A DNA stretch of 64,000 nucleotides from Xanthomonas arboricola pv. guizotiae (GTDB taxonomy: Bacteria; Pseudomonadota; Gammaproteobacteria; Xanthomonadales; Xanthomonadaceae), in the NCBI RefSeq assembly GCF_002940205.1, contig NZ_MDSK01000008.1, positions 1 to 64,000 of the forward strand, given 5' to 3'. Every line of letters begins with the position of its first letter. Positions within the stretch are counted from its first letter, which is position 1. The translations under genes and the position numbers were made by a program. Under the pieces are notes generated by a model, which saw only the letters and a list, made by a program, of their open reading frames with translations, was not told the origin of the DNA and did no database searches. Positions 1 to 9,077 of this stretch are shown here, piece by piece.

Positions 1-125
1 CACGCGCTTCGAGAAGTTGGACGTCATGTTCCTTGGATTCCTCAACTTCGTCCTGGTCGTTGATGGGCTTCGGATGTGTTAACAGGCCCTAGTTCCTCTG
101 GGTCTTGGTGGTGAAGGAGCGCTGC

Positions 126-1304
126 ATGCAATCGGTGGATATCGCAGTCATTGGTGCCGGGCCGGTCGGCCTGAGTTTTGCGCGGTCGTTGGCCGGTAGT
201 GGCCTGTCGGTGCTGGTGGTCGACCAGCAGCCACGCGCGCAGCTGGCCGAGCCGGCCTTCGACGGGCGCGAAATCGCGCTGACCCATGCCTCGCGTGCAT
301 TGCTGGAGCAACTGGGCATCTGGCCGCAATTTCCCGCCGATGCGATCTCGCCGCTGCGCGACGCCCGCGTCATGGACGGACATTCGCACTTCGCGCTGAC
401 CTTCGCCGCCTCCGCGCGTGGTGCCGGCGATCTGGGCTGGCTGGTGCCCAATCATCTGATCCGTCGCGCGGCCTGGCAGGCGCTGCAGGCACAAGCTGCG
501 TTGGAGATGCGCTGCGCCTGCACGCTGCAGGCCGTGCAGCAGCAGCGCGACCGCGTGGTGCTGCAGTTATCCGATGGGGAAACGGTATCGGCGCGCCTGC
601 TGGTGGCGGCCGACAGTCGCTTTTCCAGCACCCGGCGCCTGCTCGGCATCGGTGCGCAGCTGCGTGATTTCGGCAAGACCATGCTGGTGTGCCGGATGCG
701 GCATGCGCTGCCGCACGGGCATGCCGCCTGGGAGTGGTTTGGCTACGGCAAGACGCTGGCGTTGTTGCCGCTGCAGGGCAATCGGGCCGGTGCGGTGCTG
801 ACCCTGCCGCCGCGACAGGTGGAGGCCTTGCTGGCGATGGAGGCGGTGGACTTCAGTGCGGCGGTGACCGAGGCGTTCGAGCATCGGCTCGGGCCGATGC
901 AGCAGGACGGCAGCCGGCATGCCTATCCGCTGGTGGCGGCCTATGCGCAACGCTTGATCGCCGAGCGTGCCGCGCTGATCGGCGATGCGGCGGTGGGCAT
1001 GCACCCGGTCACCGCGCACGGCTTCAATTTCGGATTGCAGAGCCAGGCGCGCCTGGCCAAGCGTGTGTGCGCCGCTGCCGCCGCTGGGCGCGACATCGGG
1101 GCTGCGGCCCTGCTGCAGGGCTACGAGCGGGCGCACCGGCTGGCGACGCGGCCGCTGTATGAAGCGACCAATGCATTGGCCGCGCTGTATACCGACGACC
1201 GTGCGCCGGCCCGCCTGCTGCGACGTGGTGCCTTGCGTGCGGCGCATGCGGTGGCGCCGTTCAAGCAGGCGATTGCGGCGCATCTGACCCAGCGCAGCGT
1301 TTGA
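126..1304 (+). CDS. ubiM: UbiM-like FAD-dependent ubiquinone-biosynthesis hydroxylase
   Basis: Member of the UbiH/UbiF/UbiM/COQ6 group of class A flavoprotein monooxygenases, which hydroxylate the ring of ubiquinone intermediates at the inner membrane. The N-terminus has the Rossmann FAD motif GAGPVG (residues 10-15). Near residue 285 is the second FAD motif, GDAAVGMHPVTAHGFN, a variant of the usual GDAAH..P..GQG.N. It is about 392 residues, normal for the family. The chosen ATG has GAAGGAG seven bases upstream; an upstream start at 105 would add seven residues and has no better ribosome site. The exact ring position is inferred from the variant second FAD motif; UbiH or UbiF are the alternatives. 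Confidence 0.8.
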   Translation: MQSVDIAVIGAGPVGLSFARSLAGSGLSVLVVDQQPRAQLAEPAFDGREIALTHASRALLEQLGIWPQFPADAISPLRDARVMDGHSHFALTFAASARGAGDLGWLVPNHLIRRAAWQALQAQAALEMRCACTLQAVQQQRDRVVLQLSDGETVSARLLVAADSRFSSTRRLLGIGAQLRDFGKTMLVCRMRHALPHGHAAWEWFGYGKTLALLPLQGNRAGAVLTLPPRQVEALLAMEAVDFSAAVTEAFEHRLGPMQQDGSRHAYPLVAAYAQRLIAERAALIGDAAVGMHPVTAHGFNFGLQSQARLAKRVCAAAAAGRDIGAAALLQGYERAHRLATRPLYEATNALAALYTDDRAPARLLRRGALRAAHAVAPFKQAIAAHLTQRSV

Positions 1305-1516
1305 CGTATCGAAGTGGGAGCAGGGAGGCACAGTGCGTGCAGCGCTGCGCTGTGGTCCTCACGCGCAGTGGCTTGTAACGGTATTCGACATGCGGGCGGG
1401 CAATGCGGTCAGCGGCCCGTTCGCGGGTGCTCGTTCGGCAATCGGATGGGCTCGATCAGGCCGGATTTGCATGAGGTCGGCTTTCGTCAGGCGCGCCGCA
1501 GTCGGGCACGCAGCCA

Positions 1517-1837
1517 TCAGGCCGGCGCGTTGACCCGCGCAAGAATCGCATCGATCGCGCTGCGCGCATCGCCGCTGCGCAAGGCGTCTTCCAGCAGTGG
1601 AATCACCCAGGCGCAGCCGGCCTTGGTCACGTCTGCGCGCCAATCGCCGCGCCAGCCTTCCAGCTCGTGCAAGGCCAGCATGCTGCAACCGCCACGCTCG
1701 GCGTGACCGCCACGGATCGACTGCTCGAACCAGAACGGCGTGGGTGAATCGGCGTCGATCGAGAAAATATAGACATCGTGGTCCGGGTCTTCAGCCGAGG
1801 GCGCGATGTTGCGCCAGCTGACCTGCACCACGCTCAT
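1517..1837 (-). CDS. conserved hypothetical protein, coupled to the S4-domain gene
   Basis: A 106-residue soluble protein with no signal peptide or membrane segment and no family that I recognise. It is rich in Trp and acidic residues in its first half (DPDHDVYIFSIDADSPTPFW). Its ATG overlaps the stop of the upstream S4-domain gene (ATGA at 1834-1837), so the two are almost certainly translated from one message. The coding strand is chosen because of this overlap and because the opposite-strand frames give compositionally poor Arg/Ala-rich proteins. Function unknown. Confidence 0.65.
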   Translation of the reverse strand: MSVVQVSWRNIAPSAEDPDHDVYIFSIDADSPTPFWFEQSIRGGHAERGGCSMLALHELEGWRGDWRADVTKAGCAWVIPLLEDALRSGDARSAIDAILARVNAPA

Positions 1838-2076
1838 TCTGCAGGCTCCGCATCGGGGTCCAGCGCCAGCACGCGGATTTCCACATCGTCCAGTTGCACG
1901 CGTTGGCCGGGGCGGATCTTGGCGGTCTTGCGCAGTTCCTGCACGCCATCGACGCTGACCGCGCCGCTGGCGACGATCGCCTTGCCCTGCCCACCGCTGT
2001 CGGCAATACCGGCCAGCTTGAGCAACTGGTTGAGTTCGATGTACTCGCCGTCCAGGTCGAATTCCAGAAATTGCAT
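1834..2076 (-). CDS. S4-domain RNA-binding protein (YbcJ-like)
   Basis: An 80-residue protein consisting almost entirely of an S4 RNA-binding fold. It carries the typical stretch LLKLAGIADSGGQGKAIVAS followed by GAVSVDG and a basic RKTAKIRPGQRV segment. Small stand-alone S4 proteins such as E. coli YbcJ bind structured RNA, probably rRNA or tRNA; the target here is not known. The start MQFLEFDLDGEY matches the normal N-terminus of the family; the open frame runs further upstream but encodes Arg-rich non-homologous sequence. The stop overlaps the start of the next gene by ATGA. Confidence 0.8.
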   Translation of the reverse strand: MQFLEFDLDGEYIELNQLLKLAGIADSGGQGKAIVASGAVSVDGVQELRKTAKIRPGQRVQLDDVEIRVLALDPDAEPAE

Positions 2077-2236
2077 GGTGCGCTCGGCGACAGGAAGACG
2101 GCGATTATCCGCCCGTCGCAGCCGACAACACCACCTTGCCGAACGCAGCGCCGGCAGGTGGAGTCGGTGCTGCAGCGCGACGCCGGCGCACCAGTGGCGT
2201 GCACGACGCCGGCGTCGCGGTGCGGCGTCGGCACGC

Positions 2237-2884
2237 TTATTCGCGGCGAAAGCGTGCAATCTCGTCCAGTATGCTTTCGGCACGCACGACGCCGGGCCCG
2301 GCATGCGCGTTGTCGATGCGCTCCAGCCACGGATGGCGTTTGCGCTGCAGCCGTCGATAGCCGAGCCAGGTGCCGATGCCGCCGAGCACGCCCACCAGCA
2401 GATTGAGCAGCAGCCAGTCGTGCGGCAGGGTCAGGCCGGTCAGCCCGCGCCAGCCGGCGTCGGCCACGGCCACCCACAGCACCCAGAACGCCACGCCCAG
2501 CCACGGGGCCACCCGCGTGCGCCAGCGCCGCAGCTGCGCGAGCGCGCGCTGCGTCGGCAGCAGCGGTCCGGCAAAGTCCAGTTGCGCCAGCAGCTGCAGC
2601 TGCCGTAGTGCGGAGATCGCCAGTGCACTGCTCCACAGCTGCAGCAGCACGCCGCCGATGATCGCCGCAACCTGATCGGTGTGGGCAAGCCAGCTGCGTG
2701 CGATCACGATGTGCAGCGCCACGGCGCACAGCAATTGCGCGGATTGGCTCAGCCACAGCGGGCGCAGGCTGGTGCGCGCCGCGTGGCTACGCACCTCGCC
2801 GACGATGTGGCCGATCTGCGTGCCGTGCTGATCCAGGCGGTGTTCCATCGCGTGCCAGGCGCGTTGCATGTCGTCGAGTTCCAT
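2237..2884 (-). CDS. membrane protein encoded downstream of an ECF sigma factor
   Basis: A 215-residue protein beginning with a hydrophilic N-terminal region of about 40 residues (MELDDMQRAWHAMEHRLDQH). About four hydrophobic segments follow, near residues 45-63, 72-92, 125-145 and 155-175, and it ends in a basic cytoplasmic tail. The gene starts 27 bp after the sigma-factor stop on the same strand, so the two probably form an operon. Such a pairing often means sigma factor plus membrane anti-sigma factor. However, I see no zinc-type HxxxCxxC anti-sigma motif, so that role is only inferred from position. Confidence 0.7.
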   Translation of the reverse strand: MELDDMQRAWHAMEHRLDQHGTQIGHIVGEVRSHAARTSLRPLWLSQSAQLLCAVALHIVIARSWLAHTDQVAAIIGGVLLQLWSSALAISALRQLQLLAQLDFAGPLLPTQRALAQLRRWRTRVAPWLGVAFWVLWVAVADAGWRGLTGLTLPHDWLLLNLLVGVLGGIGTWLGYRRLQRKRHPWLERIDNAHAGPGVVRAESILDEIARFRRE

Positions 2885-2911
2885 CGAATGTTCCTTGGGC
2901 GAAGTGGGTGG

Positions 2912-3412
2912 TCAGAGTTCGGCGCGGATGCGCGCCTTGAGGCGGCTGAGTTTGGTGGCGACATTGGTCTCGCTGATGCCGAGCACCTCGCCGATCTCGC
3001 GGTAGCTGTGCGCGTCCAGGTACAGCAGCATCAAGGCGCGTTCCAGCGGCGGCAGCTGGGCGACGAAGCCGTGGAGTGCGGCGACCTGCTGCGCGTGTGC
3101 CGGGTCGCGCGCCAGCGGGTCGGCGAGGCTGTCGGCCACCGCCTCCAGCGGGAGCGGGTCCTGCGGCGCGCGGCTGCGGCCGCGCAGATCGCTGATCGCC
3201 ACGTTCAAGGCAATGCGGTACAGCCAGGTGGAAAAGCGCCGGCCGGCGTCGTAGCCGGGGAATGCGCGCCATAACTGCACGGTGATGTCTTGCGCCAGCT
3301 CGGCGCGGTCGTCCGGGTTCCAGCAGTAGCTGGCCGCGACCTTCAGGACGATGCCGCGGTGCTGCTGCAGCAAGGCGTTGAAGCGGGTGTGCAGGTCTGT
3401 TTCCAGGGACAT
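2912..3412 (-). CDS. ECF-type RNA polymerase sigma factor
   Basis: A 166-residue sigma-70-family factor of the extracytoplasmic-function group. Region 2 is seen in the segment DDRAELAQDITVQLWRAF..YDAGRRFSTWLYRIALNVA (about residues 38-80). Region 4 is seen in LPPLERALMLLYLDAHSYREIGEVLGISETNVATKLSRLK (about residues 120-160), which contains the helix-turn-helix. The chosen start MSLETDL gives the usual ECF length; the frame is open for 22 more codons but these are not sigma-like. It is followed by a membrane protein gene and diverges from deaD. The signal it answers to is unknown. Confidence 0.88.
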   Translation of the reverse strand: MSLETDLHTRFNALLQQHRGIVLKVAASYCWNPDDRAELAQDITVQLWRAFPGYDAGRRFSTWLYRIALNVAISDLRGRSRAPQDPLPLEAVADSLADPLARDPAHAQQVAALHGFVAQLPPLERALMLLYLDAHSYREIGEVLGISETNVATKLSRLKARIRAEL

Positions 3413-3490
3413 GGCTCCGGCCGGGTGGGGAGTGACAAGGGTCGAGGAGATGATTCGCCGCAGCGGGCGAATCCTCACAAGCTGAACGGA

Positions 3491-3511
3491 CTGTCACGAA
3501 AATTTCGACAG
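3491..3511. promoter_or_regulatory. imperfect inverted repeat between the ECF sigma gene and deaD
   Basis: Arms CTGTC (3491-3495) and GACAG (3507-3511) enclose a second symmetric pair, CGAAA (3497-3501) and TTTCG (3503-3507), around a central A. The site sits in the 171-bp divergent gap, about 80 bp from each start codon, in a short A/T-rich stretch. It could be an operator or part of the sigma-factor promoter. It is seen only as symmetry; no known consensus was matched. Confidence 0.35.
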
Positions 3512-3583
3512 CAGGGGGCCTGAGGGCGCACACTATGCTGCTTTGCGCCTGCCGGCTCCGTGCGGCGCCTCCGGAGTTACCCA

Positions 3584-5500
3584 ATGACCCAAGAATCTCC
3601 CGCGCCGCTGCTGTTTGCAGACCTCGGCCTCTCAGACGCTGTGATGAAGGCGGTTGCCGCCGTCGGCTACGAGTCGCCGTCGCCGATCCAGGCCGCCACC
3701 ATCCCCGCGCTGCTGGCCGGTCGCGACGTGCTCGGCCAGGCGCAGACCGGCACCGGCAAGACCGCCGCGTTCGCGCTGCCGGTGCTGTCCAACGCCGACC
3801 TCAACCAGCTCAAGCCGCAGGCGCTGGTACTGGCGCCGACCCGCGAGCTGGCCATCCAGGTCGCCGAGGCGTTCCAGAAATATGCCGAAGCCATTCCCGG
3901 CTTCCGCGTGCTGCCGGTCTACGGCGGCCAGCCCTACGCGCAGCAGCTGAGCGCGCTCAAGCGCGGCGTGCATGTGGTGGTCGGCACTCCCGGCCGCGTG
4001 ATCGATCACCTGGACCGCGGCACGCTGGACCTGTCCCAGCTCAAGACACTGGTGCTGGACGAAGCCGACGAAATGCTGCGCATGGGCTTCATCGACGACG
4101 TCGAGGCGGTGCTGAAGAAGTTGCCGGAGAAGCGCCAGGTGGCGCTGTTCTCGGCGACCATGCCGCCGGCGATCCGCCGCATCGCGCAGACCTATCTGAA
4201 GGACCCGGCCGAGGTCACCATCGCGGCCAAGACCACCACCTCGGCCAATATCCGCCAGCGCTACTGGTGGGTGAGCGGCCTGCACAAGCTGGACGCGCTG
4301 ACCCGCATCCTGGAGGTCGAGCCGTTCGACGGCATGATCATCTTCGCGCGCACCAAGGCCGCCACCGAAGAGCTGGCGCAGAAGCTGCAGGCACGCGGCA
4401 TGGCCGCGGCGGCCATCAACGGCGACATGCAGCAGGCCGCCCGCGAGAAGACCATCGCCCAGCTCAAGGACGGCAAGCTCGACATCCTGGTCGCCACCGA
4501 CGTGGCCGCGCGCGGCCTGGACGTGGAGCGCGTCAGCCATGTGCTGAACTACGACATCCCGTACGACACCGAAAGCTACGTGCACCGCATCGGCCGTACC
4601 GGCCGTGCCGGCCGCAACGGCGACGCGATCCTGTTCGTCACCCCGCGCGAGAAGGGCATGCTGCGCTCGATCGAGCGCGCCACCCGCCAGCCGATCGAAG
4701 AAATGCAGCTGCCGAGCGTGGATGCGGTGAACGACACGCGTGTCGCCCGTTTCATGACCCGCATCACCGAGACCCTGGCCGGTGGCCAGATCGAGATGTA
4801 TCGTGATCTGCTGCAGCGCTACGAGAGCGAGAACAACGTGCCGGCGATCGATATCGCCGCGGCAATGGCCAAGTTGCTGCAGGGCGATGCGCCGTTCCTG
4901 CTGACCCCGCCGGTGCGTGGCGCGCGCGAGGAATTCGCACCGCGCGAGCGCAACGATCGCGGCGAGCGTCCTCGCTTCGAGCCGAAGTTCGAGCGTGGCC
5001 CGCGTGCCGATGGCGAGCGCGCGGCACGCCCGCCGCGTGCGGAACGTCCGGCATTCGCCAGTGATGGCGCGGGCGCCGAGCGTCCGCGTCGCGATCCGGT
5101 CGCCGCGCGTGGCGAGCCGGAGTTCGGCATGGAGAGCTACCGCATCGAAGTGGGCCACAGCCACGGCGTGAAGCCGGCCAATATCGTCGGCGCGATCGCC
5201 AACGAAGCCGGCCTGGAAAGCCGCTACATCGGCCGTATCGACATCCAGGACGATTATTCGATCCTGGACCTGCCGGCCGACATGCCGCGCGAGCTGCTGA
5301 CGCACCTGAAGAAGGTCTGGGTGTCCGGCCAGCAGCTCAACATGCGCAAGCTGGAAGAAGGCGAGGCGGCCGCGTCGCCGTCCAAGCCGCGCTTCCCGCG
5401 CGGCGGCAAGCCGTCCGGTCGCCCGAATGGCCCGAACCGTCCGATGGACCGTGCCGGCGCGCCGCATCGCAAGGGCCCGCCCAAGCCCCGCGGCGAGTAA
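3584..5500 (+). CDS. deaD: ATP-dependent DEAD-box RNA helicase DeaD/CsdA
   Basis: A 638-residue DEAD-box helicase that unwinds RNA duplexes, typically in ribosome assembly and mRNA turnover in the cold. All core motifs are present: the Q motif near residue 35, AQTGTGKT (53-60), PTRELA, GTPGR, DEAD (about 158-161), SAT, and HRIGRTGR (about 333-340). After the core comes an Arg/Glu/Pro-rich low-complexity linker (about 450-515). A DbpA-type RNA-binding domain follows (about 517-590), then a basic Pro/Lys/Arg tail. This order is typical of DeaD rather than RhlB or RhlE. The start is chosen for the GGAG eight bases upstream. It is divergent from the ECF sigma gene. Confidence 0.93.
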   Translation: MTQESPAPLLFADLGLSDAVMKAVAAVGYESPSPIQAATIPALLAGRDVLGQAQTGTGKTAAFALPVLSNADLNQLKPQALVLAPTRELAIQVAEAFQKYAEAIPGFRVLPVYGGQPYAQQLSALKRGVHVVVGTPGRVIDHLDRGTLDLSQLKTLVLDEADEMLRMGFIDDVEAVLKKLPEKRQVALFSATMPPAIRRIAQTYLKDPAEVTIAAKTTTSANIRQRYWWVSGLHKLDALTRILEVEPFDGMIIFARTKAATEELAQKLQARGMAAAAINGDMQQAAREKTIAQLKDGKLDILVATDVAARGLDVERVSHVLNYDIPYDTESYVHRIGRTGRAGRNGDAILFVTPREKGMLRSIERATRQPIEEMQLPSVDAVNDTRVARFMTRITETLAGGQIEMYRDLLQRYESENNVPAIDIAAAMAKLLQGDAPFLLTPPVRGAREEFAPRERNDRGERPRFEPKFERGPRADGERAARPPRAERPAFASDGAGAERPRRDPVAARGEPEFGMESYRIEVGHSHGVKPANIVGAIANEAGLESRYIGRIDIQDDYSILDLPADMPRELLTHLKKVWVSGQQLNMRKLEEGEAAASPSKPRFPRGGKPSGRPNGPNRPMDRAGAPHRKGPPKPRGE

Positions 5501-5766
5501 GTACCGCTGACGACCCGGCGGCGTGCGGCCGTCCGGCCGATCCGGCCGGGGGCGCAGTCGCTATGTTGGTTGAAGCATATCGGTGTACGCGCGTCATGCG
5601 TCGGCGCCGCAGCGATCGTCGGCGGCATCCTGTTAGCCATGCTAAGTTCCGCGCGGCCGCGGCCATGCCGGCGTTGCCATACAGACTGCGCCGTTGCGGC
5701 CGCTACTGCCTTCAGGCGCCCGCTGGGCGCCTGAATCGCATTGGGTGGCGGCAGGAGGGGGCGAGG

Positions 5767-8178
5767 ATGACAACGGCGCAGATGGCAGGCGGCAACAGCG
5801 GTGGGCGGACCATGCACCTGGTGCGCGGCTGGCTGACGCTTCCCTTGGCCTTGTTGATCGGCATGGCGGTCGGCATGGCGGTGCTCTCGGCGCTGGTGAT
5901 CGAGATCCAGGCCGGGGCAACGGCCTGGATCGTCGGCCAGAGCCACTGGTCCAATGCCCAGCAGGAGTCGGTGTACTGGCTGGAGCGCTACCTGGGCAGC
6001 GGCGATCCGGCCGACCTGCAGGCCGCCTGCCGCGCACTGGAAGTGCCGCTCGGCGACCGCGCCGCACGCGAGGCGGTCGAGCAGCCGGTGATCGACTGGG
6101 CTGCGGTCCATGCCGGGCTGGCCGCCGGACGCAATGCCCGTGAGGACATGCCGCAAATGGTGCGTCTGTATCGCTACGGCCATGTCTTTCCGTATCTGGG
6201 TGACGCCATCGCGATGTGGAAACACACCGACGCCGACCTCTTGCAGCTGAGCGCCCTGGCCGACCGGGCCGCCTCCGTGCAGGCCGCCAGCCGCCCGGAT
6301 CCGCGCGCGCTGCAGGCCCTGCGCGACGAATTGCACCTGCTCGACCGCCGCATGCGCGGCGATGCGGCGCAGTTCCAGGCGCTGCTGGTCCGCTGCGCGC
6401 GGCTGCTGCACGATGTGATGGTGGTCTGCAGCCTGGCGACCCTGTTGCTGGTGTTGATCACCTGCGTGCTGGCGATGCGCCGCATCCGCAACTACCTGCT
6501 CTCGCACGAAGGACGCTTCCGCACCGCGTTCCAGCAGGCGGCGCTGGGCATGGTCAAGTTCGACCTGCGCGGCCGCGTGCTCGATGCCAATGCCGCGATG
6601 GCCAACATCCTGCGCTACCGGCCGGAGGAACTGCAGGCCTGCACGCTGGCCGAGGTGATGCATCCGGACCACATCGCGCTGGACAGCCGCGGCCTGATCG
6701 ACTGGCCGACGCTGCTGCAGTCCGGCGAGCGGCGCTTGCTGCGCGCAGACGGCGGGGTGATGTGGGGGCGCTGGAGCGCGTCGCTGGTGGAGCCCGGCCC
6801 GGAAGAGCCGACCCTGGTGCTGGCGGTGATCGAAGACGTCTCGCATGCGCACGAGCTGGCCGATGAAGTCGCCTTCCATGCGCGCCACGACGCCTTGACC
6901 GGCCTGATCAACCGCCGCGAGATCGAACGCCGGCTGCTGCGCCTGATCGAGCCGCCGCAATCGCCGCAGCTCTGCCATGCGCTGTGCTTCGTCGACCTGG
7001 ATCACTTCAAGCTGGTCAACGACACCTTCGGGCATGCGGTGGGCGACAAGTTCCTGTGCCACTTCGCCGACGTGATCACCATGCAGTTGCGCCCCGGCGA
7101 CTGGCTGGGGCGGCTGGGCGGGGACGAGTTCGCGATCCTGCTGGCCAATACCGATCTGGCGCAGGCGCAGACCCTGCTCGAGCGCATGCATGCGGTGCTG
7201 GGCCAGCCGTGGAGCCATCAGGGCGGCCGGCCGCTGACGCCGAGCTGCAGCTTCGGCGTGGTGGAAATCCGCCAGGGCGCCAGCGACGTCAATGCCTTGA
7301 TGACCGCCGCCGATCTGGCCTGCCATGCGGCCAAGGAAGAGGGCCGCAACCGCATTCGCTGCTTCGGCGAAAACGATCTGGCGCTGGCGCGGCGGCGCCA
7401 CGACGGCGGCTGGATCAGCGCGGTGCAGCAGGCGATCGCCGAGGACCGGCTGCTGCTGTATGCGCAGAAGATCCAGGTGTTGAGCGATCCGGAACGCCTG
7501 CAGTACGAAGTGCTGGTGCGCATGCGTGCGCGCGACGGGCGGGTGCTGAGCCCGGGCGAATTCCTGCCTGCGGTGGAGCGCTACGGCCTGGGGCGCATGG
7601 TCGACGTGCATGTGCTGGAAACGCTGTGCGCGCAGCTTGCGGCCAACCCGATGCATGTGGCCACGCTGGACCTGTGCCACGTCAACCTGTCCGCGCAGTC
7701 GATCGCGCAGCCGGATTTTCTCGATGTCGTGTGGTCCTTGTTCGAGCGCTACCCGAGCCTGGTACCCAAGCTGTGCATGGAGATCACCGAGACCGCCGTC
7801 ATCGGCGATCTGGAGCATGCGCAGCGCTTCGTGCAGAGCGTGCGTGCGCGCGGCTGCCATGTGGCGCTGGACGATTTCGGCAGCGGCCTGGCCTCGTTCG
7901 GCTATCTCAAGCAATTCACCGTGGATGTGCTCAAGATCGATTGCGGCTTCGTGCGCAATTACGCGCACGACGCGGTGGACCGTGCGGCGGTGCATTCGAT
8001 CGCGCAGGTGGGCCTGGCGCTGGGGATCGAAGTGGTGGCCGAGGGCGTGGAGTCGGAGGCGGACATTCCCGGCCTGCGCGAGGCCGGTGTCGGCCAGGTA
8101 CAGGGTTTCAGCCTGCATCGTCCATGCCCGCTGGACGAGCTGCTGCATGCCGGGCAGCCGCTGTTGGCGCTGTCCTGA
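5767..8178 (+). CDS. membrane PAS-GGDEF-EAL cyclic-di-GMP protein
   Basis: An 803-residue inner-membrane protein. A transmembrane helix at about 18-42 and another at about 215-238 bracket a periplasmic sensor region. A PAS domain (about 247-365), a GGDEF domain (about 371-535) and an EAL domain (about 548-800) follow. The cyclase signature GGDEF is intact and is preceded, five residues before, by an RPGD inhibitory (RxxD) site. In the EAL domain the signature reads EVL, but NLS, ITET, DDFG, LKID and AEGVE are all present, so phosphodiesterase activity is plausible. It could make or degrade c-di-GMP; the balance cannot be read from sequence. GAGGGGGCGAGG precedes the start. Confidence 0.9.
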   Translation: MTTAQMAGGNSGGRTMHLVRGWLTLPLALLIGMAVGMAVLSALVIEIQAGATAWIVGQSHWSNAQQESVYWLERYLGSGDPADLQAACRALEVPLGDRAAREAVEQPVIDWAAVHAGLAAGRNAREDMPQMVRLYRYGHVFPYLGDAIAMWKHTDADLLQLSALADRAASVQAASRPDPRALQALRDELHLLDRRMRGDAAQFQALLVRCARLLHDVMVVCSLATLLLVLITCVLAMRRIRNYLLSHEGRFRTAFQQAALGMVKFDLRGRVLDANAAMANILRYRPEELQACTLAEVMHPDHIALDSRGLIDWPTLLQSGERRLLRADGGVMWGRWSASLVEPGPEEPTLVLAVIEDVSHAHELADEVAFHARHDALTGLINRREIERRLLRLIEPPQSPQLCHALCFVDLDHFKLVNDTFGHAVGDKFLCHFADVITMQLRPGDWLGRLGGDEFAILLANTDLAQAQTLLERMHAVLGQPWSHQGGRPLTPSCSFGVVEIRQGASDVNALMTAADLACHAAKEEGRNRIRCFGENDLALARRRHDGGWISAVQQAIAEDRLLLYAQKIQVLSDPERLQYEVLVRMRARDGRVLSPGEFLPAVERYGLGRMVDVHVLETLCAQLAANPMHVATLDLCHVNLSAQSIAQPDFLDVVWSLFERYPSLVPKLCMEITETAVIGDLEHAQRFVQSVRARGCHVALDDFGSGLASFGYLKQFTVDVLKIDCGFVRNYAHDAVDRAAVHSIAQVGLALGIEVVAEGVESEADIPGLREAGVGQVQGFSLHRPCPLDELLHAGQPLLALS

Positions 8179-8226
8179 TCGCAGATGGGTGCACGCGGGC
8201 CGCTCCAAATCGCCGATAATCGGCCG

Positions 8227-8949
8227 ATGACGACCCGACTCAACAAATACATCGCCGAAACCGGCTTCTGCTCCCGCCGTGAGGCTGATCGCCTGATCGG
8301 CGAACGCCGGGTCACCGTCAATGGCGTGGCTGCCGGCACCGGCGCGGTGGTGGGCGAGGACGACACCGTGCTGGTGGACGGCCAGCCGCTGCGCACGCGC
8401 GCGGCCAGCAGGCCCGGTGGCCGCAAGCATGTCTACATCGCGCTCAACAAGCCGGTGGGCATCACCTGCACCACCGAGAGTTCGGTCAAGGGCAACATCG
8501 TCGACTTCGTCGGCCACGAGCAGCGCATCTTCCCGGTCGGTCGGCTCGACAAGGAGTCCGAGGGTCTGATCCTGATGACCAGCAACGGCAACATCGTCAA
8601 CGAGATCCTGCGCGCGGAAAATCGCCACCAGAAGGAATATCTGGTGGCGGTCAACAAGCCGGTCACCGACGAATTCCTGCGCGGCATGGCGCGCGGCGTG
8701 CGCATCCACAACGAGACCACGTTGCCGTGCCGCACCGCGCGCATCGCCAAGTTCGGCTTCCGCATCGTGCTGGAGCAGGGCTTGAACCGGCAGATCCGCC
8801 TGATGTCCGCCGAATTCGGCTACCGCGTGACCCAGCTGCGCCGGGTGCGCATCGACAACATCAAGCTGGCCGCGCTCAAGCCCGGACAGTGGCGCAACCT
8901 CAGCGATGCGGAACTGCGCGGACTGCTGCCGCAACGCACCGATTGGTGA
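8227..8949 (+). CDS. rluF: 23S rRNA pseudouridine synthase RluF
   Basis: A 240-residue pseudouridine synthase of the RsuA/RluB/RluE/RluF group. It has an N-terminal S4 domain (RLNKYIAETGFCSRREADRL) and the catalytic motif GRLDKESEGL with the active-site aspartate, near residue 107. The downstream segment ILRAENRHQKEYLV and QGLNRQIRLM matches the RluF subgroup best, which modifies position 2604 (E. coli numbering) of 23S rRNA. RluB is the main alternative. The start gives a protein beginning MTTRLNKY directly at the S4 domain. The gene follows the GGDEF-EAL gene by 48 bp and could share its transcript. Confidence 0.85.
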   Translation: MTTRLNKYIAETGFCSRREADRLIGERRVTVNGVAAGTGAVVGEDDTVLVDGQPLRTRAASRPGGRKHVYIALNKPVGITCTTESSVKGNIVDFVGHEQRIFPVGRLDKESEGLILMTSNGNIVNEILRAENRHQKEYLVAVNKPVTDEFLRGMARGVRIHNETTLPCRTARIAKFGFRIVLEQGLNRQIRLMSAEFGYRVTQLRRVRIDNIKLAALKPGQWRNLSDAELRGLLPQRTDW

Positions 8950-9077
8950 GCTTTTCTCGCGCATTGGACTGAACCGCAACAGCACGCTGCATCGGCTGCG
9001 CAGGCGCAACCCGATGGCCGTGCATGACCGGCTCGGTCATACTTCCGCCGCCGACAGCCAGCTGGGGAGCGGGCAGA

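Noticed and set aside
2..82. Possible 3' end of an upstream gene
   Set aside because: The frame gives 26 residues (TRFEKLDVMFLGFLNFVLVV...) before a stop, too short to recognise or to separate from chance.
5254..9009. Very long minus-strand open frame (1251 codons)
   Set aside because: It runs antisense across the deaD 3' end, the GGDEF-EAL gene and rluF, all with clear domains. Its product is His/Gln/Arg-rich without any motif, as expected for a GC-rich antisense frame.
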